Of a stretch of DNA of 64,000 nt, positions 26,448 through 35,643 are shown one piece after another. Both the position numbers and the translations under genes were made by a program. Origin of the DNA: Microbacteriaceae bacterium (GTDB lineage Bacteria; Actinomycetota; Actinomycetes; Actinomycetales; Microbacteriaceae); assembly GCA_025464995.1 (NCBI GenBank), contig JAODMO010000011.1, forward strand, positions 97,880-161,879. The letters run 5' to 3'. The notes under the pieces were generated by a model. That model was not told where the DNA came from, did not search any database, and was given only the letters and a program-made list of their open reading frames with translations. Position 1 is the stretch's first letter, and every line of letters starts with the position of its first letter.

Positions 26448-27370
26448 GCCGCATCGCCGAGAGCCTGTTCTGGATCGGCCGCTACATCGAGCGCTCCGAC
26501 GGCACCGCCCGCATCCTCGACGTGCACCTCCAACTGCTGCTCGAAGACCCGTGGATCGAGGAGGACCTCGCGTGCCGCTCGCTGCTGAGCGTGATGGGCA
26601 GCGCGGTGCCGAAAGACCAGACTCTCACGAGGGCCGACATCCTCAACATCCTCGCCGTCGACCGCTCCGAGCCGGCCTCGATCGCCTACTCGCTCGGCGC
26701 CGCGCGCGAGAACGCCCGTCGCGCCCGCGAAATCGTGTCGACCGAGCTGTGGGAGTGCCTCAACACCACGAGGGCGCGGATGCCTCGCAAGGTTTCCGGA
26801 GACAAGGTGCACGAGTTCTTCGGCTGGGTGCGTGAACGCAGCGCCCTGGCCGTCGGCATCATCGAGTCGGCCACGAGCCGCGACGAGGCGTGGCAGTTCT
26901 TCACGCTCGGCCGCAGCCTCGAGCGAGCGGACATGACCGCCAGGCTGCTCGCGACGCGGTCGCTGACCGAGGCGAGCGGCCCGTCGTGGACCACCATCCT
27001 GCGCAGCTGCGGTGCCTACGAGGCCTACCTGCGCACCTATCGCGGTGTGCCGAGCGCGCGCAACGCAGCCGAGTTCCTGCTGCTCGACCGCCTCTTCCCG
27101 CGCAGCATTCTGTTCTCCGTCTCGCGGGCCGAGGCGTGCATGCGCGACATCGAGCCACGGTCGGATCGCGTCGGCGTCTCCGACCAGGCGCAACGCCAGC
27201 TCGGACGCATCCGGAGCGAACTCGAGTACCGGCCCATCGCCGAAATCCTCGACGACCTGCCGCTCCACATGGACAACGTGCAGGCCGCGACGAGTGCCGC
27301 GTCGGAGGCGATCCGCCAGCGGTACTTCCCGACCAACGCCGCCCCGAGCTGGGTGGGGGAGAGCTCATGA
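26441..27370 (+). CDS. Alpha-E domain-containing protein
   Basis: 309 residues, all-helical alpha-E family (COG2307): begins MLSRIAESLFWIGRYIERSDGTARILD, with a second helical repeat LGRSLERADMTARLLATR. Always found with circularly permuted ATP-grasp and transglutaminase-like proteins. Function unknown; proposed from context to belong to a peptide-synthesising or modifying system. Overlaps the ATP-grasp gene by 7 bases and the transglutaminase gene by 4, so the three are translationally coupled. Confidence 0.9.
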   Translation: MLSRIAESLFWIGRYIERSDGTARILDVHLQLLLEDPWIEEDLACRSLLSVMGSAVPKDQTLTRADILNILAVDRSEPASIAYSLGAARENARRAREIVSTELWECLNTTRARMPRKVSGDKVHEFFGWVRERSALAVGIIESATSRDEAWQFFTLGRSLERADMTARLLATRSLTEASGPSWTTILRSCGAYEAYLRTYRGVPSARNAAEFLLLDRLFPRSILFSVSRAEACMRDIEPRSDRVGVSDQAQRQLGRIRSELEYRPIAEILDDLPLHMDNVQAATSAASEAIRQRYFPTNAAPSWVGESS

Positions 27371-28212
27371 ACCGACTCCGCATCAAGCACTCCACCGGCT
27401 TCCACTACGGCGGCGACGTCACGGCCTCCTACAACGAGGCCCGGATGCTGCCGGTGAGCGCCGACGGACAGCTCGTGCTCTATTCGCACGTCGAGATCCT
27501 CCCGATCTCGAGCCAGCACAACTACGTCGACTACTGGGGTTCGCGCGTCTCGTCGTTCGAGGTCCTCACGCCGCACAGGGAGCTCTCGCTGACGGCGACG
27601 AGCCTCGTCGAGGTGCGCCCGCGTGTGCACACGTCGGAGAAGCTCGACTGGCAGGCGCTCACGGCGCTCGCTGAGACCGCGACCTCCTACATGGAGCAGA
27701 CCAAGCAGACGCGTCGCACCGACCCGCCCGACGAGGTGATCGCGCTCGCGGCCGAGATCGCCGGCCGTTCGAGCTCGCCGTGCGACGCCGCACTCGAGAT
27801 CTGCACGGCGATCGGCGACTCGGTGCAGTACATGCAGGGCTTCACCGGCGTCACCTCCACCGCGAAGGAGGCCTGGGAACAGCGCAAGGGCGTCTGCCAG
27901 GACATCACGCACCTCGCCCTCGGTGCGCTGCGTTCCGTCGGCATCCCCGCGCGATACGTCTCCGGCTACCTGCATCCGAAACCGGATGCTGCCATCGGCG
28001 AGACCATCGCCGGCGAGTCGCACGCCTGGGTCGAGTGGTTCTGTGGCGAGTGGCGCGGCTTCGACCCCACCAACCTCATCGACATCGGCGACCGTCACGT
28101 CATGGTCGGGCGCGGTCGCGACTACAACGACGTGCCGCCGTTGCGGGGGGTGTACGCGGGCCCCTACGGCTCGAAGCTCTTCGTCACGGTCGAGATCACC
28201 AAGGAGGCCTGA
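27367..28212 (+). CDS. Transglutaminase-like cysteine protease family protein
   Basis: 281 residues. N-terminal beta-rich bacterial transglutaminase-like domain (about 1-90), then the papain-like core with catalytic Cys177 (GVCQDITHLAL), His219 (SHAWVEWF) and Asp233 (GFDPTN), all intact. No signal peptide, so cytosolic. Third gene of the ATP-grasp/alpha-E/transglutaminase operon. It may cleave or rearrange amide bonds made by the ATP-grasp partner; target unknown. Confidence 0.9.
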   Translation: MNRLRIKHSTGFHYGGDVTASYNEARMLPVSADGQLVLYSHVEILPISSQHNYVDYWGSRVSSFEVLTPHRELSLTATSLVEVRPRVHTSEKLDWQALTALAETATSYMEQTKQTRRTDPPDEVIALAAEIAGRSSSPCDAALEICTAIGDSVQYMQGFTGVTSTAKEAWEQRKGVCQDITHLALGALRSVGIPARYVSGYLHPKPDAAIGETIAGESHAWVEWFCGEWRGFDPTNLIDIGDRHVMVGRGRDYNDVPPLRGVYAGPYGSKLFVTVEITKEA

Positions 28213-28219
28213 GGCTCGC

Positions 28220-28243
28220 CGGCCGGTTTCGGCTAGCCGGCCG
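28220..28243. terminator. Possible short bidirectional terminator hairpin
   Basis: CGGCCGG (28220-28226) pairs with CCGGCCG (28237-28243) around a 10-base loop, between the convergent transglutaminase and DUF1622 genes; it overlaps the latter's stop. GC-rich stem, no T run, so weak evidence. Confidence 0.35.
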
Positions 28244-28595
28244 CAGGGTCGGCGCCCTGGGGCTTCTTCTGCCAAGGCCAGCGCCCCGAGATCTCCAGCT
28301 CGAGCGAGAAGCTGAGGAACGTGCGGATGAGCACGATCAGCCCGAGCACGGCGACGCTCTCGAGCGTCGGCGTCACGGCGACGGTTCGAATGATGTCGGC
28401 GGCGACGAGCAACTCGAGGCCCAGCAGGATCGACCGGCCGAGGAAGCGCCGGAAGGGCGAGTACACCGGCCCCGACCGGCGCACCGCCGTGCGCACGGCG
28501 AGCACCCCGGCGACGATCGCGCCGATCACGATCGCCGCGACCCCCGCCGCGTCGATCGCCTTGCCGACTGCCTCGATGATCTCCTGGAATGTCAT
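28233..28595 (-). CDS. DUF1622 membrane protein
   Basis: 120 residues with three hydrophobic segments (AAGVAAIVIGAIVAGVLAV, ILLGLELLVAADIIRTVAV, VAVLGLIVLIRTFLSFSLELE) and a Pro/Trp-rich cytoplasmic tail. Family of small inner-membrane proteins without known function. Monocistronic, convergent with the transglutaminase operon. Confidence 0.8.
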   Translation of the reverse strand: MTFQEIIEAVGKAIDAAGVAAIVIGAIVAGVLAVRTAVRRSGPVYSPFRRFLGRSILLGLELLVAADIIRTVAVTPTLESVAVLGLIVLIRTFLSFSLELEISGRWPWQKKPQGADPAAG

Positions 28596-28659
28596 GCTCC
28601 GTTGCTACACCGCACCGCAAGGGCTTGATCGCCGACACACCGACCCCGACGGTGGAGTC

Positions 28660-28998
28660 ATGACAAATGCGAACGTGGACGAGATCTGGGACGACTGGAA
28701 AGCAGCCGTCAACATGACCGCGAGCGAGATCGATGAGTGGCTCGACACCGACGAGTCGAGGGAGGTCGGCCAGAAAGACGACGGCAGCGGCGAGTCGGTC
28801 GGCCACAAGTCGGGGCGCCGGATCGTCGACATCCTGAACACCAAGAAGGCCGACCTGAACGAGTCGGATGTCGCGTGGATGCACAAGGTCGTCGGCTACG
28901 TGAAACGGCACAGCGCGCAAGGCCCCGCGAGCGACGTGGAGCACTCGCGGTGGCGGTACTCGCTGATGAACTGGGGCAACGACCCGCTGAAGAAGTAG
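28660..28998 (+). CDS. DUF3140 domain protein
   Basis: 112 residues, highly charged and helical: IWDDWKAAVNMTASEIDEWL, HKSGRRIVDIL, DVAWMHKVVGYVKRH, and a C-terminal WRYSLMNWGNDPLKK. Matches the small actinobacterial DUF3140 family. Possibly nucleic-acid or stress related, but no function is known. GGTGGAG lies before ATG 28660. Confidence 0.8.
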   Translation: MTNANVDEIWDDWKAAVNMTASEIDEWLDTDESREVGQKDDGSGESVGHKSGRRIVDILNTKKADLNESDVAWMHKVVGYVKRHSAQGPASDVEHSRWRYSLMNWGNDPLKK

Positions 28999-29121
28999 GC
29001 CCGGCGCCGCGGAGGGCCGGTGCGTGGGCGCGGAGGTGTCAGCGCCACGTCGGAGCGCCCGTGCCACGGCGAAAGGGCGCGCACCCGCCGCACTGGCGCC
29101 GAAGCCGTGCGAAGCGGCGCG

Positions 29122-30450
29122 CTACACCCGCCGGGCCAGCGTCTCCTCGACCGCGAGCTCCTCCTCCGCCGCCGCACGACCCGCCGCGCGACCGATCGAG
29201 TGGCTCAGCACGAGGCGAATGCGTCGGCCGGGGTGACGGCGAACGCGAAGGTCGTTCGACACGATCATCCAGACGAGGCCGACGACCGCGGCCGCGAGGC
29301 CGGATGCCGCGCCGACGCCGAGGGCCCAGCGCGGGCCGAACTGGTTGGCGACCCAGCCGACGACGGGCGCGCCGAGCGGGGTCCCGCCGACGAAGATCGC
29401 CATGTATAGCGCCATGACCCGACCACGCATGAGCGGCTCGGTCGTCGTCTGCACGACGCTGTTCGCGGTGGTCATGAGTGTGATCGACGAGAAGCCGACG
29501 AGCACGAGCGAGATCGCGAACGTCGTGAAGTTGGGCATGACCGCCGAGATCGCGCAGCTGATGCCGAAGGCGGCGGCGGAGATGAACACGACGCGCATCT
29601 GCGGCCGCTCCCGGCGGGCCGAGAGCAGCGCACCCGTCACCGAGCCTATTGCGAGCACGGATGACAGCAGGCCGAACTCGCCCGCACCGTGTCCGAACTC
29701 GACCCGAGCCATGGTGGCGGTGAAGATGGCGAAATTGAGGCCGAACGTGCCGACGAGGAAGATCGCCGCCATGATCGCGACGATGTCGGGCCGGCCCGCG
29801 ACGTAGCGGAACCCCTCGAGCAGCTGGCCCTTCGCGCGCGGCGCCCGAGCGGAGGCACGCAGCTCGCCCCGCCGCAGCAGCGCGAGCGACACGAGGGTCG
29901 CGGCGAACGTGATCGCGTTGATCAGGAACACCCAGCCTGCGCCGACCGCGACCGTCAGAACGCCTGCGGCGGCGGGGCCGACCAGGCGAGCGGCATTGAA
30001 CGACGCCGAGTTGAGAGCCACCGCGTTCGGCAGGTCACGTTCGGAGACGAGTTCGGAGACGAAGGCCTGTCGGGCAGGCGCGTCGATCGCAGACACGACG
30101 CCGAGCGCGAGCGCGAAGGCGTAGACGTGCCACAACTCGGCGACACCCAGCAGCACCAACACGCCGAGCCCGGCGCCCAATCCCGCCATGAGCGCTTGCG
30201 TCAGCATGAGCAGCTTGCGGCGGTCGAAGCGGTCGGCGATGAGACCCGACCACGGCACGAGCAGCAGTTGCGGGCCGAGCTGCAGCGCCATCGTGATGCC
30301 GACTGCGACGGCGTCGTTGCGGGTGAGCACGGTGAGCACGATCCAGTCCTGGGCCGTGCGCTGCATCCAGGTGCCGATGTTCGACACGAGGGCGCCCGCG
30401 AACCACAGGCGGTAGTTGACGCCGCTGAGCGACCGGAACATCGCACTCAC
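29122..30450 (-). CDS. MFS transporter
   Basis: 442 residues from GTG 30450, which overlaps the MarR stop (GTGA); an in-frame ATG at 30441 would shorten it by three residues. Twelve predicted membrane segments, major facilitator motif DRFDRRKLLMLTQAL after the second helix, and family features of the enterobactin/macrolide exporter type (IGTWMQRTAQDWIVL). Probably exports small toxic or signalling molecules; the partner MarR gene is upstream in the same operon. Substrate unknown. Confidence 0.88.
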   Translation of the reverse strand: MSAMFRSLSGVNYRLWFAGALVSNIGTWMQRTAQDWIVLTVLTRNDAVAVGITMALQLGPQLLLVPWSGLIADRFDRRKLLMLTQALMAGLGAGLGVLVLLGVAELWHVYAFALALGVVSAIDAPARQAFVSELVSERDLPNAVALNSASFNAARLVGPAAAGVLTVAVGAGWVFLINAITFAATLVSLALLRRGELRASARAPRAKGQLLEGFRYVAGRPDIVAIMAAIFLVGTFGLNFAIFTATMARVEFGHGAGEFGLLSSVLAIGSVTGALLSARRERPQMRVVFISAAAFGISCAISAVMPNFTTFAISLVLVGFSSITLMTTANSVVQTTTEPLMRGRVMALYMAIFVGGTPLGAPVVGWVANQFGPRWALGVGAASGLAAAVVGLVWMIVSNDLRVRRHPGRRIRLVLSHSIGRAAGRAAAEEELAVEETLARRV

Positions 30451-30863
30451 TGGTCGGCGAGCCTCCGCAGAATCTCCTCCGCGTTCTCGAGCGTCTCGCG
30501 CTCGGCGTTCGTGAGCTTCGACAGCCGCGACGAGAACCACGCGTCGCGCTTGCGACGGGTGTCGCGCACGAGCCGGCGGCCGGCATCCGATACGTCGATG
30601 ACGACCTTGCGCCCGTCGGTGGCGTCGCTCACCCGGGTGACGAGGCCCGACTCGACGAGCCCGTTGATCGTGCGGTTCATCGACGGCGGGGTCACGCGCT
30701 CGTGGTCGCTCAGCGAACCGAGGGTCTGCGCGCCCTCGTTCGCGAGCATGAACAGCACCGAGAGCTTGCCGTCGCTCATCGCGTCGTCCGCGCGTTCGGC
30801 ACGCACGCGACGTGCGAGGCGCAGGATGGTCTGGCGCAGCTGGTGACCCAATTCGTTCGACAC
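30447..30863 (-). CDS. MarR-family transcriptional regulator
   Basis: 138 residues from GTG 30863. Winged-helix MarR core with LSVLFMLANEGAQTLGSLSDHERVTPPSMNRTINGLVESGLVTRVSD and DGRKVVIDVSDAGRRLV in the wing. Operon with the MFS exporter, as in many drug-responsive loci. A -10-like TATGCT lies 8 bases before the start on the minus strand, so its mRNA may be leaderless. It likely represses its own operon through the dyad at 30870-30895. Confidence 0.88.
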   Translation of the reverse strand: MSNELGHQLRQTILRLARRVRAERADDAMSDGKLSVLFMLANEGAQTLGSLSDHERVTPPSMNRTINGLVESGLVTRVSDATDGRKVVIDVSDAGRRLVRDTRRKRDAWFSSRLSKLTNAERETLENAEEILRRLADQ

Positions 30864-30869
30864 AGTTAC

Positions 30870-30895
30870 TTAGCATAGGTAATTAGCCGTGCTAA
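30870..30895. promoter_or_regulatory. AT-rich divergent promoter with TTAGCA/TGCTAA dyad
   Basis: TTAGCA (30870-30875) and TGCTAA (30890-30895) are inverted 6-mers, with another TTAGC at 30883. The dyad lies over the MarR promoter in the 70-base gap between marR and the ribokinase gene, the usual place for a MarR operator. Confidence 0.55.
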
Positions 30896-30933
30896 ATGAA
30901 ATCGGATGCGGGCCCTGCGGCATAATCACACTC

Positions 30934-31839
30934 ATGACTTCCCCATCCGCCACACCCGTCATCGTCGTCGGCTCGGTCAACATGGACCTACTCTTCACCG
31001 GTCTCCCCGCCATCCCGAGGCCCGGCCAGACCGTGACATCCGACACGTTCCGCATCATCCCGGGCGGCAAGGGCGCAAACCAGGCCGCGGCCGCCGCGCG
31101 GCTCGGAGCGACCGTGCCGTTCGTCGCCGCAATCGGAACCGACGACCTCGGCGACCAGGCCTTCGCGGCCCTCGAGGCGGAGGGCGTCGTGCTCGACCAG
31201 GTGCGGCGCGTCTCGCAGCCGACCGGCGTCGCGGCCGTGGTCATCGACGCGACCGGCGAGAACGCCATCATCGTCAACCCCGGTGCCAACGCTGAGTTGC
31301 GAGGGGCGGATGCCGTCGCCGTCGCCGCGCGTTACGCCGGCTCGCCCGCCGTCGTGCTCGCGTGCCTCGAGGTGCCCGTCGACACCGTCACCGCGTGGGC
31401 GCGCGTCGCGCGGGCGAACGGCTGGACGTTCATCCTCAACCCGGCTCCCGCTCCGGCCGAGCCGCTGCCGGCCGAGCTGCTCGGGCTCGTCGACATCCTG
31501 ACGCCCAATGAGACGGAGTTGGAGGCCCTCGGCACGACCCGGTCGCTGCACGCGTCCGGTGTCGGCACGGTCATCGTGACGCGTGGCGGCGACGGCGCCG
31601 ACCTCGAGCGCCCGGGCGAGCCGGTGCACCACCAGCCGGCCTTCCCCGCGACGCCCGTCGACACCACCGGCGCCGGCGACTCGTTCAACGGGGCACTCGC
31701 GACGGCGCTCGCCGAGGGCCTCGAAATCGCCGCAGCGCTCGAGTTCGCGGCAGCCACGGGCGCCCTCTCCACTCGAGCGATCGGGGCCCGCGACGGCCTC
31801 CCCACGCGGGCCGAAGTCGACGCCTCGCTCGCGCGATAG
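30934..31839 (+). CDS. rbsK: Ribokinase (PfkB family)
   Basis: 301 residues. PfkB-family kinase phosphorylating D-ribose to ribose 5-phosphate. GGKGANQAAAAARLG (about 39-53) is the substrate-lid motif and DTTGAGDSFNGAL (about 246-258) carries the catalytic Asp and anion hole. ILNPAPA and DILTPNETE are ribokinase landmarks. A -10-like CATAAT ends 7 bases before ATG 30934, so the mRNA may be leaderless. No ribose transporter is adjacent. Confidence 0.85.
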   Translation: MTSPSATPVIVVGSVNMDLLFTGLPAIPRPGQTVTSDTFRIIPGGKGANQAAAAARLGATVPFVAAIGTDDLGDQAFAALEAEGVVLDQVRRVSQPTGVAAVVIDATGENAIIVNPGANAELRGADAVAVAARYAGSPAVVLACLEVPVDTVTAWARVARANGWTFILNPAPAPAEPLPAELLGLVDILTPNETELEALGTTRSLHASGVGTVIVTRGGDGADLERPGEPVHHQPAFPATPVDTTGAGDSFNGALATALAEGLEIAAALEFAAATGALSTRAIGARDGLPTRAEVDASLAR

Positions 31840-31873
31840 CCCCCGCTACGATTGCCACAACGAGGAGGCTCTG

Positions 31874-32746
31874 GTGCCCACATTCACGGCAGCGCGGCGC
31901 GAACACGAGTTCGTCGATGAGCGCGGCGTCACGATCTACTACTACTCCTGGAACGCCGCGAAGCCGAAGGCGATCGTGCAGCTCGCACATGGGCTCGGCG
32001 ACCACGCGGCGCGCTACGAAGACGTTGCACAGGCGCTCGTCGCAAACGGAATGACGGTCTACGCCGACGACCATCGCGGCCACGGGCGCACCGGCCTCGC
32101 CCAGCACGGCGGTGACCACTCGAAGCTCGGCCGGCTTGGTGAGGGCGGGCTGCGCGCGGTCGTCGACGACCTGCACCAGCTCACGGGCATCATCCAGCGC
32201 GAGCATCCCGGAGTGCCAATCGTCTACCTCGGCCACTCCTGGGGTTCGCTCGTGGGGCAGCGGCTCATCAACGACCACATCGCCGACTTCGCTGCCGTCG
32301 TGTTCACCGGCACGGCATACCGCACGCCGCTGCACATGAACGCGGGCGACCTCAACAAGACGCACAAGGCGCTCGGCACGACGGGCTACGAGTGGCTCAG
32401 CCGCGACGCCGCCGTCGCGCAGGGCTTCGTCGACGACGAGCTCACGTTCTACGCCGACGCCCTCAAGCTCTTCGGGCTGGTCGACGGCATGCGCCTGTTC
32501 GGGCGACCCAAGAAACGGCTCGCCGACGTGCCGCTGCTCATCATGATCGGCGAGGAAGACCCGCTCGGCGGCGAACGCAGCGTGCGGCGGCTCGCCGAGA
32601 GCTACCTCACGCGCGGCGGACTCACCGACGTCGAGGTCATCGTCTACGCCGGCGCACGGCACGAGATCTTCAATGAGACGAACCGGGCGGATGTCTACGC
32701 CGACCTGATCGCATGGGTGAAGAGTCGACTCGCGCTCGCGAGTTAG
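31874..32746 (+). CDS. Alpha/beta hydrolase, lysophospholipase / monoacylglycerol lipase type
   Basis: 290 residues from GTG 31874, with GAGGAGG five bases upstream. Serine hydrolase fold: oxyanion motif LAHGLGDHAARYE, DDHRGHGRTG, nucleophile elbow GHSWGS, acid in MIGEEDPLGG and catalytic His in GARHEIFNE. Closest to the Hydrolase_4 / monoacylglycerol lipase subgroup, hydrolysing acyl esters of glycerolipids. 34 bases downstream of ribokinase, perhaps co-transcribed. Confidence 0.87.
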   Translation: MPTFTAARREHEFVDERGVTIYYYSWNAAKPKAIVQLAHGLGDHAARYEDVAQALVANGMTVYADDHRGHGRTGLAQHGGDHSKLGRLGEGGLRAVVDDLHQLTGIIQREHPGVPIVYLGHSWGSLVGQRLINDHIADFAAVVFTGTAYRTPLHMNAGDLNKTHKALGTTGYEWLSRDAAVAQGFVDDELTFYADALKLFGLVDGMRLFGRPKKRLADVPLLIMIGEEDPLGGERSVRRLAESYLTRGGLTDVEVIVYAGARHEIFNETNRADVYADLIAWVKSRLALAS

Positions 32747-32777
32747 GCTTCTAAGAGCTCGAGGAAAGGCACGATCT

Positions 32778-33827
32778 ATGCACGGCGAATTCAAGGTGCC
32801 CGGGGGCAAACTCGTGGTCGTCGACCTCGAGATCGTGGACAACCGCATCGCGGGATTCCGTCTCGCGGGTGACTTCTTCCTCGAGCCCGACAGCGCTCTC
32901 GACGCCATCGACGCGGCGGTCAACGGCCTTCCCGGTGACACCGATGCCCTCACGATCGCGAAGACGATCCAGCAGGCGCTGCCCGAGGGTGCGATCCTGC
33001 TCGGGTTCACGCCGGAGGCAGTGGCAACCGCCATCCGTCGCGCCCTGCAGAGGGCCACCACCTGGCGTGACTACGAATGGCAGCTCGTGCACGGGGAAGC
33101 CGAACGGCCCGTGCTGCAGATGGCGCTCGACCAGGTGCTCGCCGAGGAGGTCGGCGCCGGTCGCCGCAAGCCCACGCTGCGCATCTGGGAGTGGAACCAG
33201 CCGGCGGTCGTCATCGGCAGCTTCCAGTCGCTCAAGAACGAGGTCGACCTCGACAGCGCCGGTAAGTTCGGCTTCGATGTCGTGCGGCGCATCAGCGGCG
33301 GCGGTGCGATGTTCATGGAGGCCGGATCGGTCATCACGTACTCCATCTACGCTCCGGCCGACCTCGTGCAGGGCATGAGCTTCGCCGACTCCTACGCCTT
33401 CCTCGACGAGTGGGTGATCGAGGCCCTCAAGTCGCTCGGCATCGAAGCCACGTACCAGCCGCTCAACGACATCACGAGCCCGACAGGCAAGATCGGCGGC
33501 GCCGCCCAGAAGCGCCTCGGCAACGGTGCGGTGCTGCACCACGTCACCATGAGCTACGACATGGACGGCGAGAAGATGGTGCAGGTGCTGCGCATCGGCC
33601 GCGAGAAGATGAGCGACAAGGGAACCAAGAGCGCCGCCAAGCGCGTCGACCCCCTGCGCAGCCAGACCGGACTCGAGCGCTCGGAGATCATCGAGCGCAT
33701 GGAGCAGACGTTCGCGAAGCTCTACGGATTCACCGAGAGCACCATCACCGCCGAGGAGCGGGCGAAGGCCGAACGGCTCGTGGCCGAGAAGTTCGGCACC
33801 GACGACTGGCTGCGGCGCGTTCCGTAG
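32778..33827 (+). CDS. lplA: Lipoate-protein ligase with N-terminal accessory domain
   Basis: 349 residues. The domain usually at the C-terminus of LplA (GKLVVVDLEIVDNRIAGFRLAGDFF) comes first, residues 1-85, and the biotin/lipoate ligase catalytic domain follows (about 100-320): RRISGGGAMFME and the catalytic lysine in SPTGKIGGAAQK (Lys238). It attaches lipoate, or octanoate, to E2 and GcvH proteins. The swapped order is a known variant. AGGAAAGG precedes ATG 32778. Confidence 0.85.
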   Translation: MHGEFKVPGGKLVVVDLEIVDNRIAGFRLAGDFFLEPDSALDAIDAAVNGLPGDTDALTIAKTIQQALPEGAILLGFTPEAVATAIRRALQRATTWRDYEWQLVHGEAERPVLQMALDQVLAEEVGAGRRKPTLRIWEWNQPAVVIGSFQSLKNEVDLDSAGKFGFDVVRRISGGGAMFMEAGSVITYSIYAPADLVQGMSFADSYAFLDEWVIEALKSLGIEATYQPLNDITSPTGKIGGAAQKRLGNGAVLHHVTMSYDMDGEKMVQVLRIGREKMSDKGTKSAAKRVDPLRSQTGLERSEIIERMEQTFAKLYGFTESTITAEERAKAERLVAEKFGTDDWLRRVP

Positions 33828-33963
33828 TCACGGTGACCCCACGCTTCTCGTGCTTCTACCGGGCTGCGGCGAAGCCGCGCAGACGCGCCGACCGAGGATT
33901 GCGCGACGACCCGCTGACGCAACCCTCGCACTGTGCGCAGGAAGGCCTGCGTAAGCTGGTGGG

Positions 33964-34296
33964 GTGAACGGGTGGATCGTCTTCGGCATCGGGGTCGTGG
34001 CGTGCGTCGCGATCTACTTCGCCAACCGCGTCGGCTGGATCGACCTCTCGAACAAGAACGAGAGCGGACCGCGCGGCGGCGTAATGGGCATCGGCGACGA
34101 GGTATTCAATCCCACGCGTCACGAGGCGCAGATCGAGATGGACCGGCAGACCGTGTTGCCCGCCCCCGCGCCCGTGCCGGGTGACGGCGACAAGGGCATC
34201 TACGGTGGCAAGGTCGAGATCGACCTCGAGCGTCCCGCCGACTTCGTGTCCGGAACCCCCCGCGGCCGCCACGCCGCCCGCGACGTCGAGTCGTAG
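33964..34296 (+). CDS. Small membrane-anchored hypothetical protein
   Basis: 110 residues. One N-terminal membrane helix (GWIVFGIGVVACVAIYFA) followed by a charged, Pro/Gly-rich cytosolic or surface domain; no family recognised. GTG 33964 follows a -10-like TAAGCT by 6 bases (leaderless). Codon use agrees with a real gene. Confidence 0.65.
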   Translation: MNGWIVFGIGVVACVAIYFANRVGWIDLSNKNESGPRGGVMGIGDEVFNPTRHEAQIEMDRQTVLPAPAPVPGDGDKGIYGGKVEIDLERPADFVSGTPRGRHAARDVES

Positions 34297-34447
34297 GGCG
34301 CCGCGCCGGCCGCGCCGCGGTGCCTTCAGGCCCGAAGCCGCGATTCGCGGCATATTGCGGTTGCGACAGGGCGGGAGCAGCAATATGGCGCGAATCGGTG
34401 AGCTGGTTGGGCGTCGCGGTCGGGCTGGCCGCCCGAGACCGCGCCCT

Positions 34448-35560
34448 CTACGCCAGCAGCGCCGCCAGCGGCTTCGACTCGTATCCGAGCGCCTCCGCGA
34501 CCTCGTGGTTGTACAGGTCGCCGTCGTGGGTGCTCACGCCCTTCGACAGCGGCTCGTTCGCGCGCACGGCGGCGAGCCAGCCCGTGTCGGCGATCTGCAG
34601 CACGTACGGCAGCGTCGCGTTCGTGAGCGCCTGGGTGGATGTCTTCGAGACGGCGCCCGGCATGTTGGCGACGCAGTAGTAGGTGCTGTTGTGCACGGAG
34701 AAGGTCGGGTCGTCGTGTGTCGTCGGGCGACTGTTCTCGAAACATCCGCCCTGGTCGATCGCGATGTCGACGAGAACGCTACCGGGCTTCATGGTGGCGA
34801 CCATCTCGTCGGTGACGAGCTTGGGTGCCGCCGCTCCCGGGATGAGTACCGAGCCGATGACGAGGTCGGCCTCCTTCACGAGCGCCGCGATCGCGTAGTT
34901 CGTGGAGACGGCGGTCTTGAGGCCCGTGTACTGCGCCTCGAGCTGGCGAAGGCGCGGGATGGACAGGTCGACCACGGTGACCTCGGCACCCATGCCCAGC
35001 GAATTCGCGGCGGCGTGCTCGCCCGCAACGCCCCCACCGATCACGACCACCTTCGCCTTCGCGGTTCCGGCGACGCCGCCCATGAGCACGCCGCCCCCGC
35101 CGTTCGGGCTCATCAGCTGGTTGGCGCCCACTTGCGCGGCGAGCCGCCCTGCGACCTCGCTCATCGGGGAGAGGAGCGGAAGCGTGCGGTCGGGCAGCTG
35201 CACGGTCTCGTACGCGATTGACGTCGTGCCGGCCGCGAGCAGCGCGTCGGTGCACGGGCGGGATGCGGCGAGGTGCAGGTACGTGAAGAGCACCTGGTCG
35301 CGGCGCATGTGCGGGTACTCCTCGGCGATCGGCTCCTTCACCTTGAGCAGCAGGTCGCCCGCGGCCCAGACCTCTTCCGCGGTGGCGAGTATCGTCGCCC
35401 CGGCCGCGATGTACAGCTCGTCGCTGACCTGCGCACCGATTCCCGCGCCCGACTGGATCACGACGTCGTGACCCCGCCTGACGAGCTCGTGCACTCCCGC
35501 CGGTGTGAGGGCGACGCGGTTCTCGTTGTTTTTGATCTCGGTGGGCACTCCGACGCGCAT
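34448..35560 (-). CDS. ald: Alanine dehydrogenase
   Basis: 370 residues, full length. NAD-dependent interconversion of L-alanine and pyruvate plus ammonia. N-terminal MRVGVPTEIKNNENRVALTPAG and KVKEPI with the substrate lysine, NAD-binding VVVIGGGVAGEHAAANSLGMGA, and the catalytic region SPNGGGGVLMGGV. Divergent from an Lrp/AsnC gene across an 83-base promoter, the usual arrangement for alanine-responsive control. Confidence 0.95.
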   Translation of the reverse strand: MRVGVPTEIKNNENRVALTPAGVHELVRRGHDVVIQSGAGIGAQVSDELYIAAGATILATAEEVWAAGDLLLKVKEPIAEEYPHMRRDQVLFTYLHLAASRPCTDALLAAGTTSIAYETVQLPDRTLPLLSPMSEVAGRLAAQVGANQLMSPNGGGGVLMGGVAGTAKAKVVVIGGGVAGEHAAANSLGMGAEVTVVDLSIPRLRQLEAQYTGLKTAVSTNYAIAALVKEADLVIGSVLIPGAAAPKLVTDEMVATMKPGSVLVDIAIDQGGCFENSRPTTHDDPTFSVHNSTYYCVANMPGAVSKTSTQALTNATLPYVLQIADTGWLAAVRANEPLSKGVSTHDGDLYNHEVAEALGYESKPLAALLA

Positions 35561-35643
35561 GGCAGATCCGTTCTAGGAAGGTGTACAGACGAGTGTGGGG
35601 TGCATTCGTTTCCGGCGCATTTCACCTGCATATAATTCTGTTC

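Noticed and set aside
27037..29067. A 676-codon minus-strand open frame across the alpha-E and transglutaminase genes
   Set aside because: Overlaps several well-supported plus-strand genes in frame-shadow composition; no domain recognised.
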